DNA of 55,260 nt, taken from positions 1 to 55,260 of the forward strand of contig RPFO01000855.1 in the NCBI GenBank assembly GCA_009746045.1. The letters run 5' to 3'. Every line of letters starts with the position of its first letter. The first letter of the stretch is position 1. Source of the DNA: Mesostigma viride. Taxonomy: Eukaryota; Streptophyta; Mesostigmatophyceae; Mesostigmatales; Mesostigmataceae. This document shows positions 18,658-28,115 of this stretch, piece after piece. The notes below the pieces were generated by a model. That model made no database searches. It was not told the DNA's origin and worked only from the letters and a program-made list of their open reading frames with translations. Position numbers and translations under genes: made by a program.

Positions 18658-19179
18658 ATGGATATCGACCAGTTCCTGGACAGCCTCCCCGTGTACGAGC
18701 TCGGCCCGGGCACCTACACGGACGCGTTGCAGGTCCTGACGACTCCGCCGCGCACGGAGGTGGGCGAGGGGTGGACCCAGGCAGTCGTCTACGAGCCCGA
18801 GCACTCGTATGTCGTCAACAACCTCGCCGCGTTCGAGGTCGACGACAAAACGGGCGAGTACGTCTTCTCCGCGACGCGTCTGCCGACGTGCGACGTTTTG
18901 CGGGGAGTCGACTGCGACGTGAAGGTCCGCGTCGTCATCGGGGACCAAGAGTTCGATCCTCAGGACGTTACCACAGTGACGTGTGCCAGTACCTACACAT
19001 ACAAAAACATACGATTCTATCTCGATCCCAAAAATCCTCCCCAATCGTTCACCGTTCGATACCGATGCTACATCCTGAACGAGGCCAATCTCAAACTCGT
19101 CCGGGACGCGTCGGAGGTCCGCACGAAGACGCACGTCTACCGAGACGGCCAAGCGCTCGCGATCGGCGACCGGTCGTGA
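18658..19179 (+). CDS. Unknown beta-rich protein, 173 aa
   Basis: This is an intact frame with an acidic N-terminus (MDIDQFLDSLPVYELGPG). Alternating hydrophobic residues over positions 40-160 suggest a beta-sandwich. No signal peptide, TM segment or catalytic motif is seen. It lies directly upstream of the tandem glycosyltransferases, in the same direction. A virion role is possible but unsupported. Confidence 0.6.
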   Translation: MDIDQFLDSLPVYELGPGTYTDALQVLTTPPRTEVGEGWTQAVVYEPEHSYVVNNLAAFEVDDKTGEYVFSATRLPTCDVLRGVDCDVKVRVVIGDQEFDPQDVTTVTCASTYTYKNIRFYLDPKNPPQSFTVRYRCYILNEANLKLVRDASEVRTKTHVYRDGQALAIGDRS

Positions 19180-19247
19180 TGACCGGTGCGGGCGATGTTC
19201 GTTCGTCGTCCTGCGAGTTTTGTGTCCGCTACGGGGTGCGGCCTTGA

Positions 19248-20144
19248 ATGGCGGTGGCCATTTGTTTCCTTCTCAACAAGACATTCTTCACCGCAGGGGT
19301 GTGGAAAGATTGGCTGGCCGGGGTCCCGCTCGGGCGGGTGCGGGTCTTCGTTCACGCGTCCCGGTTCCAGGGAGAGGACGCGGATAGGTTGCGCGAGTGG
19401 GTCCGGGAGTGCAAGGCCGTCGAGGTGCCGGTCATCACAACGCGATGGGGCCATCCGTCGATCTTGCGCGCGGAGTGCGTGTTGTTTGACGCCGCGGCCG
19501 CGCATCCCGACGTGACGCACGTCGGACTCGTCAGCGAAAACACGGCGCCGTGTCTGTCCCCGTCCGACTTTTTGACCGCGTGCGAGCGTCTCCGCGGCAA
19601 ATCCGTGTTCGAGTCGTGCTACCCTATCCCGACGGGCACGCGCACCAAGAACCTGTTGTTAAGACTTGGATGTTCGACTTTGTCGTATTCCGGACAGTTC
19701 TGTCTGCTGGCGGCCGAACAATACCGCGCGATACGACCCTCCGTGGAGACGATATTGAACGCGTACGGGGCGAAGTTCACGGACGATCCGATTTGCTTGT
19801 GCGAGTTCCTCTTCATCACGCTCGTGGACAACCTGTTCGGCGACCAAGGCTGGGAGCACGCCCCCTTCGTGTACATGGAACAGGACGAAGTTCCCATCCA
19901 CGCATTGTGGCTCGAGGACGAGTGGGTCGAGCGCAACCTGCCCGGTATGTGCAAAGGTGCTGCCGAGGACGCGGAGATGGGCAAGACCCCCGGTCTGTTC
20001 GCGATTCGGAAGGTGCGCGACACCCCTGCCCTCCGCTCGGCGCTCGAGTGGGCCGGCGTCTTGCCGCCCGGAACGACTCCCGCGCCTTGCTCGGCTCGGC
20101 CCTCGCGCGCCGCTTCCAAGGGCGTACACTATCGGGATTCGTAG
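19248..20144 (+). CDS. GT14-like (core-2/I-branching type) glycosyltransferase, copy 1
   Basis: This is an intact frame of 298 aa. The start AICFLLNKTFF, then RVRVFVHAS, RWGHPSILRAECVLFDAA and THVGLVSENTAPCLSP follow the pattern of giant-virus glycosyltransferases related to the core-2/I-branching family, where the WG.PS segment and the LxSE motif sit in the nucleotide-sugar region. It lacks a clear TM anchor, unlike cellular Golgi enzymes, as is common for viral copies. It likely glycosylates virion or host proteins. The next gene is a clear tandem paralogue. Confidence 0.65.
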   Translation: MAVAICFLLNKTFFTAGVWKDWLAGVPLGRVRVFVHASRFQGEDADRLREWVRECKAVEVPVITTRWGHPSILRAECVLFDAAAAHPDVTHVGLVSENTAPCLSPSDFLTACERLRGKSVFESCYPIPTGTRTKNLLLRLGCSTLSYSGQFCLLAAEQYRAIRPSVETILNAYGAKFTDDPICLCEFLFITLVDNLFGDQGWEHAPFVYMEQDEVPIHALWLEDEWVERNLPGMCKGAAEDAEMGKTPGLFAIRKVRDTPALRSALEWAGVLPPGTTPAPCSARPSRAASKGVHYRDS

Positions 20145-20226
20145 TGATTGGACGACGGACGACACGTTCGCCTGGTCGTCGAGCCTCAAATGTCTGTCGT
20201 AAAAGGAGAAGGCGTCGCGACGGAGA

Positions 20227-21051
20227 ATGACGGTGGCCGTGTGTTTCCTGCTCACCGACTCCTTCTACACGTCGGGGGTGTGGAAGGACTGGCTCGCCGC
20301 GGCCGGTCCCGCGCGCGGCCGGTTGCGGTTCTTCGTGCACGCCTCGGAATTCGAGAGGGAGGACGTCGATTCCTTGCGTAAATGGATATGGGAGTGCGAC
20401 GCCGTCGAGGTGCCGTCCGTGTCATCGCGTCGAGACCATTCGTGGCTCTTGCGCGCCGAGTTGACGTTGTTCGACGCGGCAGCCGCGCACCTGGATGTGA
20501 CGCACTTCGCTCTCGTCGGCGAGACCACGGTTCCTTGTCTGTCCCCGCCCGACTTCTTGTCCGCGTGCGAGAATCTCTACGGGAAATCCGTGTTCGAGTC
20601 AAGTTTCGCCTTGCCCACGACCGTTTACGCGAACGAGCTTTTGTCGATATTCGAGAGGTCCGCCTCCTCGCTCTCCACCCAATTCTGTCTTCTGGCCGCC
20701 GACCATTATCGCGCGATACGTCCTCGCCTGGAGACGACGTTGGTCGAGCACGAGTCCGAGTCCGACGCTGACAATTGCGTCTGTTTGGACGAGTTCGTCT
20801 TCGTCACGCTCGTGGATCACGTCTTCGGCGACGAGGGGTGGGACCACGTCCCTTCCGTGCGCGTGGAGTGGGACGACGAGGACTGGATCCGGCGTAACCT
20901 GGGCGGCGCGTGTAGACGAGCCGCCTGGAACGTGAGGGCGGGGGAGACGCCCGGGATGTTCGCGATCCGGGACGTGATCGACTCCCTCTGTCTCCGCCAC
21001 GCCTTGGAAAGGGGCGGTGTCTTGCCGACGTCTCACAAGACCAGCGCGTGA
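20227..21051 (+). CDS. GT14-like glycosyltransferase, copy 2
   Basis: This is an intact frame of 274 aa, similar to the gene at 19248 along its whole length (VCFLLTDSFYTSGVWKDWL, FFVHASEFEREDVDSLR, RAELTLFDAAAAHLDVTH, LVGETTVPCLSP). In the WG motif the glycine is replaced (SRRDHSWLLRAE for TRWGHPSILRAE), and SEN becomes GET. These changes may alter the substrate or catalysis. It arose by tandem duplication. Confidence 0.65.
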   Translation: MTVAVCFLLTDSFYTSGVWKDWLAAAGPARGRLRFFVHASEFEREDVDSLRKWIWECDAVEVPSVSSRRDHSWLLRAELTLFDAAAAHLDVTHFALVGETTVPCLSPPDFLSACENLYGKSVFESSFALPTTVYANELLSIFERSASSLSTQFCLLAADHYRAIRPRLETTLVEHESESDADNCVCLDEFVFVTLVDHVFGDEGWDHVPSVRVEWDDEDWIRRNLGGACRRAAWNVRAGETPGMFAIRDVIDSLCLRHALERGGVLPTSHKTSA

Positions 21052-21060
21052 GTGGCGGGT

Positions 21061-21480
21061 TTATCCAAATGACGGCTTAAAACAACAAAGGTGGGAGGTT
21101 TTCCACCACGGGGTGGAAAGCGGGAAAACCGCGCCCTTGTGGATGGTCACTCGGAATCGGTGACTCTTGCACACGAACCGGACGAATTGCAGATAGGAGG
21201 GGGGCATGTTTGTAGAGCCGCTTCCCCGAAACAGGTGCAGCTCGAGAGTGTATCCTGGGTACTCCGTTTTGTAATGAGCAAGTTCAGACACCCCTTGTTC
21301 CCATTTGGTCCACTCCTTCACCACGATGACCTTGCGGTGCTTCTCGTCCAGCAAGAACGAGCCTTTTATCCCCCCCGCACTGCCCACGACCGCCTCTCTC
21401 CTCCCCCCGACCTCCTTCATGTACGACGACTGGGCGCTGTGCAGTTCTTCTAGTTCCAAGTCGCGCACTTCGGGAGACAT
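21061..21480 (-). CDS. Small protein related to the MSV199/nuclease-like protein at 31648; catalytic Glu lost
   Basis: This is an intact frame of 139 aa. Residues about 43-80 (KVIVVKEWTKWEQGVSEL, then YKTEYPGY and LHLF) align with the C-terminal domain of the gene at 31648 (KLIVEVKGFQRWMEGVGQL and LHLF). That domain resembles a PD-(D/E)xK nuclease core. Here the E of ExK is V, so the protein is probably not a nuclease. It is convergent with the glycosyltransferase pair. Confidence 0.55.
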   Translation of the reverse strand: MSPEVRDLELEELHSAQSSYMKEVGGRREAVVGSAGGIKGSFLLDEKHRKVIVVKEWTKWEQGVSELAHYKTEYPGYTLELHLFRGSGSTNMPPSYLQFVRFVCKSHRFRVTIHKGAVFPLSTPWWKTSHLCCFKPSFG

Positions 21481-21542
21481 GTATACAACAGATTTACATA
21501 TTAACCCCTGTCAATGAATGGATCTTATCCGTTTTTTTTCGC

Positions 21543-21833
21543 TCACTCATCTCGGTTCGATTGGGAACTGATAAGCGAGGGGCTTGTAATGTGACCGTGA
21601 CGGGAGGCGTCCATGTAGGAAGAGGGTCCAGGAAGCGGGAGTGGGCGGCCAGGGTGTCCGGATGGAAGCGGGTGTGCGTTGGCATCGTGTGGTTTAAGCC
21701 GCGAGCCTTTTTTCGAGGATTTCGACGCGTCGGCGACGAGATCCGGCGGGAGGAGCGACCCCGCGATCACGGTCCCCTCGTTCTTGTTCGCGTGCACTTG
21801 GCGTGGCCGGAAACAGCGGAGAAGGGACGTCAT
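21543..21833 (-). CDS. Small unknown protein, 96 aa
   Basis: The frame fills the space between two leftward genes, starting 19 bp below the stop of the membrane protein at 21852. It is Ser/Pro-rich in the C-terminal half and basic near the N-terminus, with no recognised domain. It is supported mainly by position and by the lack of another gene there. Confidence 0.4.
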   Translation of the reverse strand: MTSLLRCFRPRQVHANKNEGTVIAGSLLPPDLVADASKSSKKGSRLKPHDANAHPLPSGHPGRPLPLPGPSSYMDASRHGHITSPSLISSQSNRDE

Positions 21834-21851
21834 TGACGGATGGGGAGAGAA

Positions 21852-22316
21852 TTATTTCGCGTCGGTCTGCGCGTCGCGCACGACGGAGCGCGTCTGGAGT
21901 CGCTGGAGCACGTGAGACGTCACCGACGTGTAGAAGGCGGAGACCGCCAGCTTGACGTATAGAACGATCGCGATGGACGCCGACGCGCGCAACCACCCCG
22001 CGCGGATCCAGTCGGGGACGAAGATCACGCACGTCACGATTCCGTACAAAACGTGTGGCAGAGCGCGAAGGAATTGGAACGTCCGGTGGTTCTCCTTGTT
22101 CACGCGTCGCACGAGGGCCCTATCCACGAAAAACGCCAAGACGGCGAAGATGACAGGGAAGAACAAGAGGTTCGCGACGCGGTACCCTCCGCCGAACGAC
22201 AAGTACAGTACGGACGTCGGCGGAGGCGTGGCGGGCGGCGCGGATTGGAACGACTCGATCCGGGGCGGTTTCAAATCGTTCGTGACCGTCGGTGTCGGTC
22301 GTGTCGGTGTTTCCAT
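21852..22316 (-). CDS. Multi-pass membrane protein, 154 aa
   Basis: This is an intact frame. A Pro-rich N-terminal 35 residues is followed by three or four hydrophobic segments (LLFFPVIFAVLAFFV; VLYGIVTCVIFV; SIAIVLYVKLAVSAF). No family is recognised. It is divergent from the gene at 22376, with only about 59 bp between starts, which include a CTATAAAAGG TATA-like box. It is likely a virion membrane or host-membrane protein. Confidence 0.6.
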   Translation of the reverse strand: METPTRPTPTVTNDLKPPRIESFQSAPPATPPPTSVLYLSFGGGYRVANLLFFPVIFAVLAFFVDRALVRRVNKENHRTFQFLRALPHVLYGIVTCVIFVPDWIRAGWLRASASIAIVLYVKLAVSAFYTSVTSHVLQRLQTRSVVRDAQTDAK

Positions 22317-22375
22317 TCCTATACCGATGCTATAAAAGGCGAACGAGAGCCCATGGCGAGCGTTCTGTCTCCAAC

Positions 22376-23185
22376 ATGTTGCGCATCGACCGAAACCTCC
22401 ACGCCAACCTGTCCCGGTTCAAAATGATGATGGAAGGGTCCGTCGTCGACCCGGATTACTTGCAGCCCATGGTCGAGGAATTGGGCAAGTACGCGCTCAA
22501 GTCCTGTCCGTTAAACGTGCCGCAGTCGTACGTCGCCGAATTACACAGGGCGTGTCTCGGGGCTCTGCTGTTCCCGAAAGAGGCGCGAGAACAGTACGGG
22601 TGTCCGGTGTTCGCCGTCGCCCGCTCAACGTCCTTGCAATACCTGTCCGGTTTCGACGGGATGTCGATATCCCCCTCGCAGTGGAGGGACCTGTACGCCG
22701 CCGTCGACGCCGAAATCCACGATCGTCGAGACGGCGAGGCGCCGGCGCCGGACTTCTCGAAGCGCGCGGGGGACTTTGACTCCGCCGTCGCCCTGTTTCA
22801 TGACTCGCGGTTGTCCGAGTTTGTAGCGGAAGTCGATCAAGTCGGGGTCTTGCAAACGCTCGCGTCGCACTTCGTACGCAGAGCTCAAAGCGACGACCCC
22901 GTCGACTCCGCTCTCTTGCGACTCGCCCTCGCCACCGCCATGCACGCCGCCGACGTGGACGTGGTCGCCGTCTGCTCCCTAGTGCACGTCGCGTCCATGG
23001 TGCAGGCCAAGGGGGTCACGCGCGAAGTCGCGGAAGCCCTCGTGAACGCCATACTCGGGGTCGCCAAGGACGTGTACCAACATGCCAGCGGGTTGACGCC
23101 GTTCCACGCGGTGGCCTCCGCCATCGCCCATTTGATAGTGGTGAACGGTCCTCACGAGTCCGCCATGAACTTGGACCTTTTGTGA
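22376..23185 (+). CDS. Unknown helical protein, about 270 aa
   Basis: I take the ATG at 22376, about 40 bp after a TATAAAAGG box (22331-22339), rather than an upstream in-frame ATG at 22292. The product is helical with many short hydrophobic stretches but no TM segment and no recognised motif. GATAAATAAAG at about 23196 supplies a 3' signal. Confidence 0.6.
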   Translation: MLRIDRNLHANLSRFKMMMEGSVVDPDYLQPMVEELGKYALKSCPLNVPQSYVAELHRACLGALLFPKEAREQYGCPVFAVARSTSLQYLSGFDGMSISPSQWRDLYAAVDAEIHDRRDGEAPAPDFSKRAGDFDSAVALFHDSRLSEFVAEVDQVGVLQTLASHFVRRAQSDDPVDSALLRLALATAMHAADVDVVAVCSLVHVASMVQAKGVTREVAEALVNAILGVAKDVYQHASGLTPFHAVASAIAHLIVVNGPHESAMNLDLL

Positions 23186-23229
23186 TACATATTCGGATAA
23201 ATAAAGTTATTTACAACGTCTCCTGGCTC

Positions 23230-23454
23230 TCAACGTCGCCATTTTGCGCCACATTTTCTGGGGTTTGGGGGTGGGGGTGGGTGCGGGGCGCCGGCGGGGG
23301 GCGATAACCGCCGTCGGGATATGGTTTCGATCGCGTCGATGAACTCCGCGTCCGTTTCCGCGGCCTTGAGCGCGTCGATCAGATCCGACGGTAGCCCGCC
23401 GAGTTGTTCGAACATTTTGACCATGGCCGTCCGATCGATCTCAAAATCGTCCAT
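23230..23454 (-). CDS. Small acidic protein with Pro-rich tail, 74 aa
   Basis: This is an intact frame, convergent with the preceding gene. The N-terminal 45 residues are helical and acidic (MDDFEIDRTAMVKMFEQLGG). The tail is a PHPPPPPNP run followed by basic residues. Function unknown. The region 23455-23604 is the intergenic/promoter gap to the next gene and contains ACCGACATCGGTCGG, related to the ATGTCGG boxes further left. Confidence 0.55.
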   Translation of the reverse strand: MDDFEIDRTAMVKMFEQLGGLPSDLIDALKAAETDAEFIDAIETISRRRLSPPAGAPHPPPPPNPRKCGAKWRR

Positions 23455-23604
23455 CGTCTCGATATACGCGGCGGTTATATTTGTAACCCCATTCCAACAC
23501 GATCGTGTCGGCTAACCGACATCGGTCGGAAGGGTTGATAAGCCGCCTCTCGCTCCTCCTCATCATCTCTCTCGACGGATTATTCTCCGGGGGCTCTGTA
23601 GGGA

Positions 23605-24798
23605 ATGAGGAAAAAACTACCTCCTGTTAGGATATGTCGGAGTCTGGCCTTGAACGCGTCGGTCGTGAAGGGTATAGGGAAGAGACGGTTCTCCCCGCTC
23701 ACGGTGGTCGATATCCGTCAGCTGTGTACGAAACTGGGGTTCGTCACCCCCAAATGGATCACCAAGCGGCAGGCGGAAGCCAGTCTGGTCGCCGTGCTGG
23801 CCGCGCGCAAGATCCAGCGATGGGCGAGGAGGACGTTCCTCGCGAGGGCCAAGGCGATCGCGCGCATCAAGAAGCACGTCGCCCTGTTCCCGAAAAACAA
23901 GGAGGACATGATCATGCTCGAACCGCTCCCGCACAAATCCCGCGTGTTCAAGCTCGTGTTGCCGGACAGGACCGTCATTGGGTTCGACGCTCCGAGGCTC
24001 GCGGAATTCATACTGGATTCCGGGACCTTCGAGGATCCTGTCACGCGGCACGCCTTCAACGAGGTCGAGCTGAATCGGCTCGACCGCCAGGTCCAACGTT
24101 TAGGGTTTCAACGCCGGTCGACCCTCCATCTGTTCCGCCATCCCGAGATCGTCAAGGCGAAGAAGGACAAGGCCTCGCTTGTCATGGGACTCGAGCGCAT
24201 GGCGGCCGAGATGGTGGAGATGATGATCCAGCTGGCGGAGAACGGGGAAGCCGGGCGGGAGACGATGATGATGCTGGACGGGGACTACGTCCCCCAGTGG
24301 CACGCGTACTTTTGCCAGCTGGTCGCGGTCGACCCCCACGCTGGATACACCGGCCTCATGACCTACAAGGGGATGGTCAAGGCGGCGCTGTCGAAGGAGG
24401 TGGGCGAGGACGTCATGGCGTCGGACACCCAGATACGCAATCGACAACTGGTGCTGAACTACGTGTCGCATCTCCTGGACTCGTACCAAGTGAGAGGGTT
24501 CGGGGGAGCGCCCCCGCCTGCGCCTGTCGTGTACCAGTTACCCGCCTCCTCGCTGTCCGCCTCGCGACTGTTTGTCGATCCTGTCTCGTACGCGGTACCG
24601 GGAATGTCCGTGTATCAGCTCGTGCAGATGTTGGCCGCGGGCGTGGCTGACGCACAGGAGGGGACGCATCCTTTCCCGCCTCCGGATACCTCCTCCCCGG
24701 TCTTCGCCGCCCCCGCGAGCGTCGTGGTCCCCCCCGGCCGATACCGGCGTCCGAGTTCGACGAGCGTCCGCTCGGATGGGAGCGCGCGCTGGCCTTGA
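23605..24798 (+). CDS. IQ-motif protein with U-box/RING-like segment, 397 aa
   Basis: This is an intact frame. Residues about 67-85 (ARKIQRWARRTFLARAKAI) fit an IQ calmodulin-binding motif. Residues about 136-170 (FILDSGTFEDPVTRHAFNE, then ELNRLDRQ) resemble a Zn-less U-box-like segment that I have seen in algal giant-virus proteins of unknown function. The C-terminus is Pro/Ser-rich. It is convergent with the basic protein at 24853. Confidence 0.6.
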   Translation: MRKKLPPVRICRSLALNASVVKGIGKRRFSPLTVVDIRQLCTKLGFVTPKWITKRQAEASLVAVLAARKIQRWARRTFLARAKAIARIKKHVALFPKNKEDMIMLEPLPHKSRVFKLVLPDRTVIGFDAPRLAEFILDSGTFEDPVTRHAFNEVELNRLDRQVQRLGFQRRSTLHLFRHPEIVKAKKDKASLVMGLERMAAEMVEMMIQLAENGEAGRETMMMLDGDYVPQWHAYFCQLVAVDPHAGYTGLMTYKGMVKAALSKEVGEDVMASDTQIRNRQLVLNYVSHLLDSYQVRGFGGAPPPAPVVYQLPASSLSASRLFVDPVSYAVPGMSVYQLVQMLAAGVADAQEGTHPFPPPDTSSPVFAAPASVVVPPGRYRRPSSTSVRSDGSARWP

Positions 24799-24852
24799 TG
24801 CAAGGAGATGTAGACTCGATGTGAATGATGATGTCGATGATCAATAAAGCAT

Positions 24853-25643
24853 TTATTTATTCCGTCTCTTACGTTTGCTAGATACGGGTGTCGTCTTCTT
24901 CTTGCGCGCGGGCGTAGCTCTCTTTCGCCTCCGCTTTGTCTGTCCAACACTGTGATCGTCGTCCCACCCGTTCGTCGCGGCGTCCCCGTAGTAGACATCC
25001 CACCCGCTCGGGCCGGTCCATTCGGGTGCTGCCGACGCCCCCTCCCACATGTTCGGGGGGAGGGGGCGCCCCATCCGGTGGGGCGTTGGTAGGGACGCGT
25101 GTTCTCGGCCGTCGCGCGGTCCACGGCGAGGAGTCCGGCGCCGTACGAGTGCGCGGGCGCCGAAGGGTCGGCGGAGCGGTCGGGGGTGGGCAACATGAGA
25201 TGCATGTTGTCGATGAGAGCGCGTTTGTCCATCCTTTTCGCGGCTATTCCCCGCATCTTTTCGTGCACGTCGATCGCCGCGTGACGCGACCCGCGAACGA
25301 ACTCGGGCGCGAATCGCCACCCTTTGTCCCACGTGTCGCTCGCGAGTCTTTCCGCCTCTTGGTCGTAAAAGTACCGGTGACCCCACGCGGAACCGTCGGG
25401 CGGAGGTCGCGATACCCCGGACGCGTTCGTCACGCGGTCGTACGGGTTCCAATGGCCGTCGATCATTCTCCGCAGTTCCAATTCGTGCAGTATCATGTCG
25501 GGGTCGTCCAACCGGTCCTGCGCGGCGTGGTACGCCTTGTTGATGTTCTTGCGGTCCACCAGCGGCATGACTTGCGTCAGTACCCCCCCGGCAGTTCTGA
25601 AGACAGGGGCCCGTGTCCTGTGCCCTTTAACGGCCCGCGGCAT
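24853..25643 (-). CDS. Unknown protein with basic C-terminal tail, one frameshift
   Basis: The start is at 25643. One missing base in the G-run at about 25045-25070 moves the frame to the segment that ends in a strongly basic tail (RRRKRATPARKKKT, SKRKRRNK) with a stop at 24853. The reading gives about 263 aa. It is Trp/Tyr-rich in the middle (WGHRYFYDQEAERLA, then WDKGWRFAPEFV). The tail suggests nucleic-acid binding or nuclear targeting. It has no known family. TCAATAAAGC lies in the gap to the convergent gene. Confidence 0.55.
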
Positions 25644-25653
25644 GTCTTCACAC

Positions 25654-26958
25654 TTACTTGAGAGATTTAGAAGAACGAGCCCTCTTGCGTTGGATCTTCG
25701 AGATGGGGTCTTGTACGGGGTGTTCCGTGTGACCCAAAACCTCGGCCATGGCGTAGAGTCTCTTCTCGCGCGTGTCTTCGTCCTCGGGGTCGAACAAGGG
25801 CAGGTAGTACGACGACTTCCTTTTCTTCCTCCCCGACTCTATGCGTGCGGCCTGCTTCGGTCTGCGATTTCGCATCTCCTCCAATCCTATTCGATCCCCC
25901 TCGCGATTGCCTTGTTCGAGTTCAGCTCGCGTGTACGGCAAGGTGCTGTTGTAATACCGAGACTTATCGGTAGACGCGCCTCGAGGAGGTAATTTCACCT
26001 CCAAAAAATCTCCCGTTTCGTCGAAAGAGGGAATCTTATTCTTTTCTATCACGTGGCCGAAGTAGTCGTGAGTGGTGTCGAGTCCGTTGAACAGCCGATT
26101 GTGGCGTTGGAAATCGGGGCCGTGGTAGTCGTATTTCAGGTCGGTCGCAGGGGCCCATCTCGCGTTCGCAGAATGGACCATCTCATGAGCTAGGGTCTGC
26201 AAAAGTTGCTGGGCGTCGTTTCGGATCAGACTTCCCTCTCCTATCAAAAACCTGTCTTTGTCAACTGCGCCTCTCTCGAATTCGTCCTTGTTGATGGCGA
26301 TTTTGTGTTTTCCGAGCGCGTACGCTGAGCCAACGTTGGCATACCCCTCGCCCTCATTTTCGAGTCTCAACAGGACCTCGTGCATCGGGAACGAGTTGTT
26401 GAAGAAGTTCTTGTTGACGATCATCCCTGCCGTCCTCAAGTCCTTCTCCGTGAGTTGTAACTTGCCATCCTTCACCAGCTCGTCCCTCTTGTGTCCGGTT
26501 AGATTCTCGAACTCTCGAATGGCCTTGTTCCAACGCCCTCTCATACCGCCAAGGGGGGGCGTACCTGTTGCGTGGCCTTCGTCATTCCTGGCCCAACCTG
26601 TCGATTCCAATTGGCGCCCCTTGCGCGCACCAACTCGTTGAGGTCAATCTCCCCCTATCGACCTTTTCCGAGAACTCGCGAAACCGTCGCGCCGTTTCTT
26701 CCTTCGACCATCCTGAAATCTTGTTCTTGAGATCGATTCCGTTCAATTCGTTGAACTCGACCCACTTGTTCGGGAGCTCGTTGCGACCCGTTGCCGGGTT
26801 GTAAAATGTCTCGGCAGGTTCCTCCAGTTTGACATCACCCTAGGGGTGGGCACGGCGTGAATGCTCCTACGTTTCTTTGGTACATTCTTCATGGTTCGGT
26901 CCCACCTGTCCGCCTCCTTTTCAGCTTTTTCCATCGCTTTCAATATTTTTTTGTCCAT
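25654..26958 (-). CDS. SprT-like zinc metallopeptidase, several frameshifts
   Basis: The catalytic part reads QTLAHEMVHSANAR (HExxH; plus-strand HEMVH at 26173-26187), followed by a third ligand in DYHGPDFQRHNRLFNG. This is the SprT/Spartan pattern of proteases that act on DNA-protein crosslinks. The N-terminus starts at 26958 with a coiled, lysine-rich segment. Three successive one-base shifts (about 26800, 26660, and a 7-G run near 26550) are needed to join it to the protease part, each consistent with a missing base. Total about 430 aa. Virus-encoded SprT-like proteins are known in several giant viruses. Confidence 0.65.
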
Positions 26959-27257
26959 GATCGCGAGCTGCTCGTCCGAAAGAGGGGGCCATCCGTTTCG
27001 GCGCGGAAGGCTTTATTTGCCCCGTTTCAGCGTCTTCTCTTTCGCGACCGCTTCGGTGATACTCAACCCCGGCTCCTCGCGGTCGGCATTGACCTCTTCG
27101 TCGCTCACACCCTCGACCTCGCCCGCCCTCGCGACGTGACTCTTCCTCGTCCTAGTACGCGCGTCGCGGCCCGCGGCTTCTTAGATGGCGCGGATGCGGG
27201 CTTTCGTACGGGCATTTGTGTTAATGATAAGCGCAGAATAAATAACGGAGGACCGTT
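26959..27257. other. Gap between leftward genes, no clear gene
   Basis: A frame runs on the plus strand, but its codon pattern is that of a shadow. The minus strand encodes scattered basic segments broken by stops, so a decayed small leftward gene is possible. AATAAATAAC lies near 27237. Confidence 0.3.
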
Positions 27258-28024
27258 TCAGTACCCTTCCCCTGTCCGGAACACGTACAGTTTCCGCTTC
27301 GTCACGGTCCCGCGGACCTTGTTGTCCACCACGCGCGCGTCGACCGACTCGAACAGTGCCAGGCGATATCGCCGCGCGATACGACGCATTCCTTGTTCGT
27401 GGCCGTGGGCGACGCCTGTCGTCGCAGGTTGGTCATGAGCGCGTCGATGTGCGCGCGGGAGTAGGTCTGTCGGGGCACGGACGAGTACTTGATCGACGGC
27501 ATCGGGATGATGGACGGGTTCGGGTACGCGTTCTCCGGGATCAGTTGCAACACCGAAAAGGTCGAGTCCGTGTCGTCGAACACCACGTGGAAGGGGCCCA
27601 GTCGGTAGCTCTTACTGACCTTGCCTCGGAGTCTGCGCGCCACCTCCGACTCGGGGAGTTTGCACTGGGCCTCGGAGATCTCGTCCACGTCCTTCAGGCG
27701 CCCGAATTCGTCCGGCCGCTTCACGAGGATGGTCGACAGGAGGATCTCGCGGGGCACGTCGAGGACTTGCAACTGCGCCATCAGAACGTTCCGCTGGCGC
27801 GTGTTGTGATACTCGTCCGCAGCGACCTCCGCGTCGGATCGGTGCGGGGGGCGGGTGGGACGCGCCGGCGGCACCAAGACCCCGAGGGCATCTGTCGCAT
27901 CAGAGGACACAACCGGCGTGTCCGGGGACGATTCGGGCGAGACGTTGTGGCGGTTGTTCGCGATGTGGAAAATCAGCACCGCCGACGCGATGACCAGGAG
28001 ACCTATCAAAAATTCGCTCATCAT
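27258..28024 (-). CDS. N-terminally anchored membrane protein, one frameshift
   Basis: It starts at 28024 (a second ATG follows directly). An N-terminal TM segment (FLIGLLVIASAVLIFHIA) is followed by a Pro/Ser linker and a soluble domain of about 170 residues. One missing base near 27370-27390 joins the final 40 residues, ending at the TGA at 27258. Type II topology is expected. The domain is not recognised. The start overlaps the upstream ATG of the divergent DUF5767-like gene. Confidence 0.6.
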
Positions 28025-28115
28025 GTCCGGCCGTATACGAGTAGGCGGCGGTTTTTTTGGCAGGCGCGTTCGAGACGAAGTCAAAGTTATGTGCGCGGGT
28101 TCGTATACGGAATCC

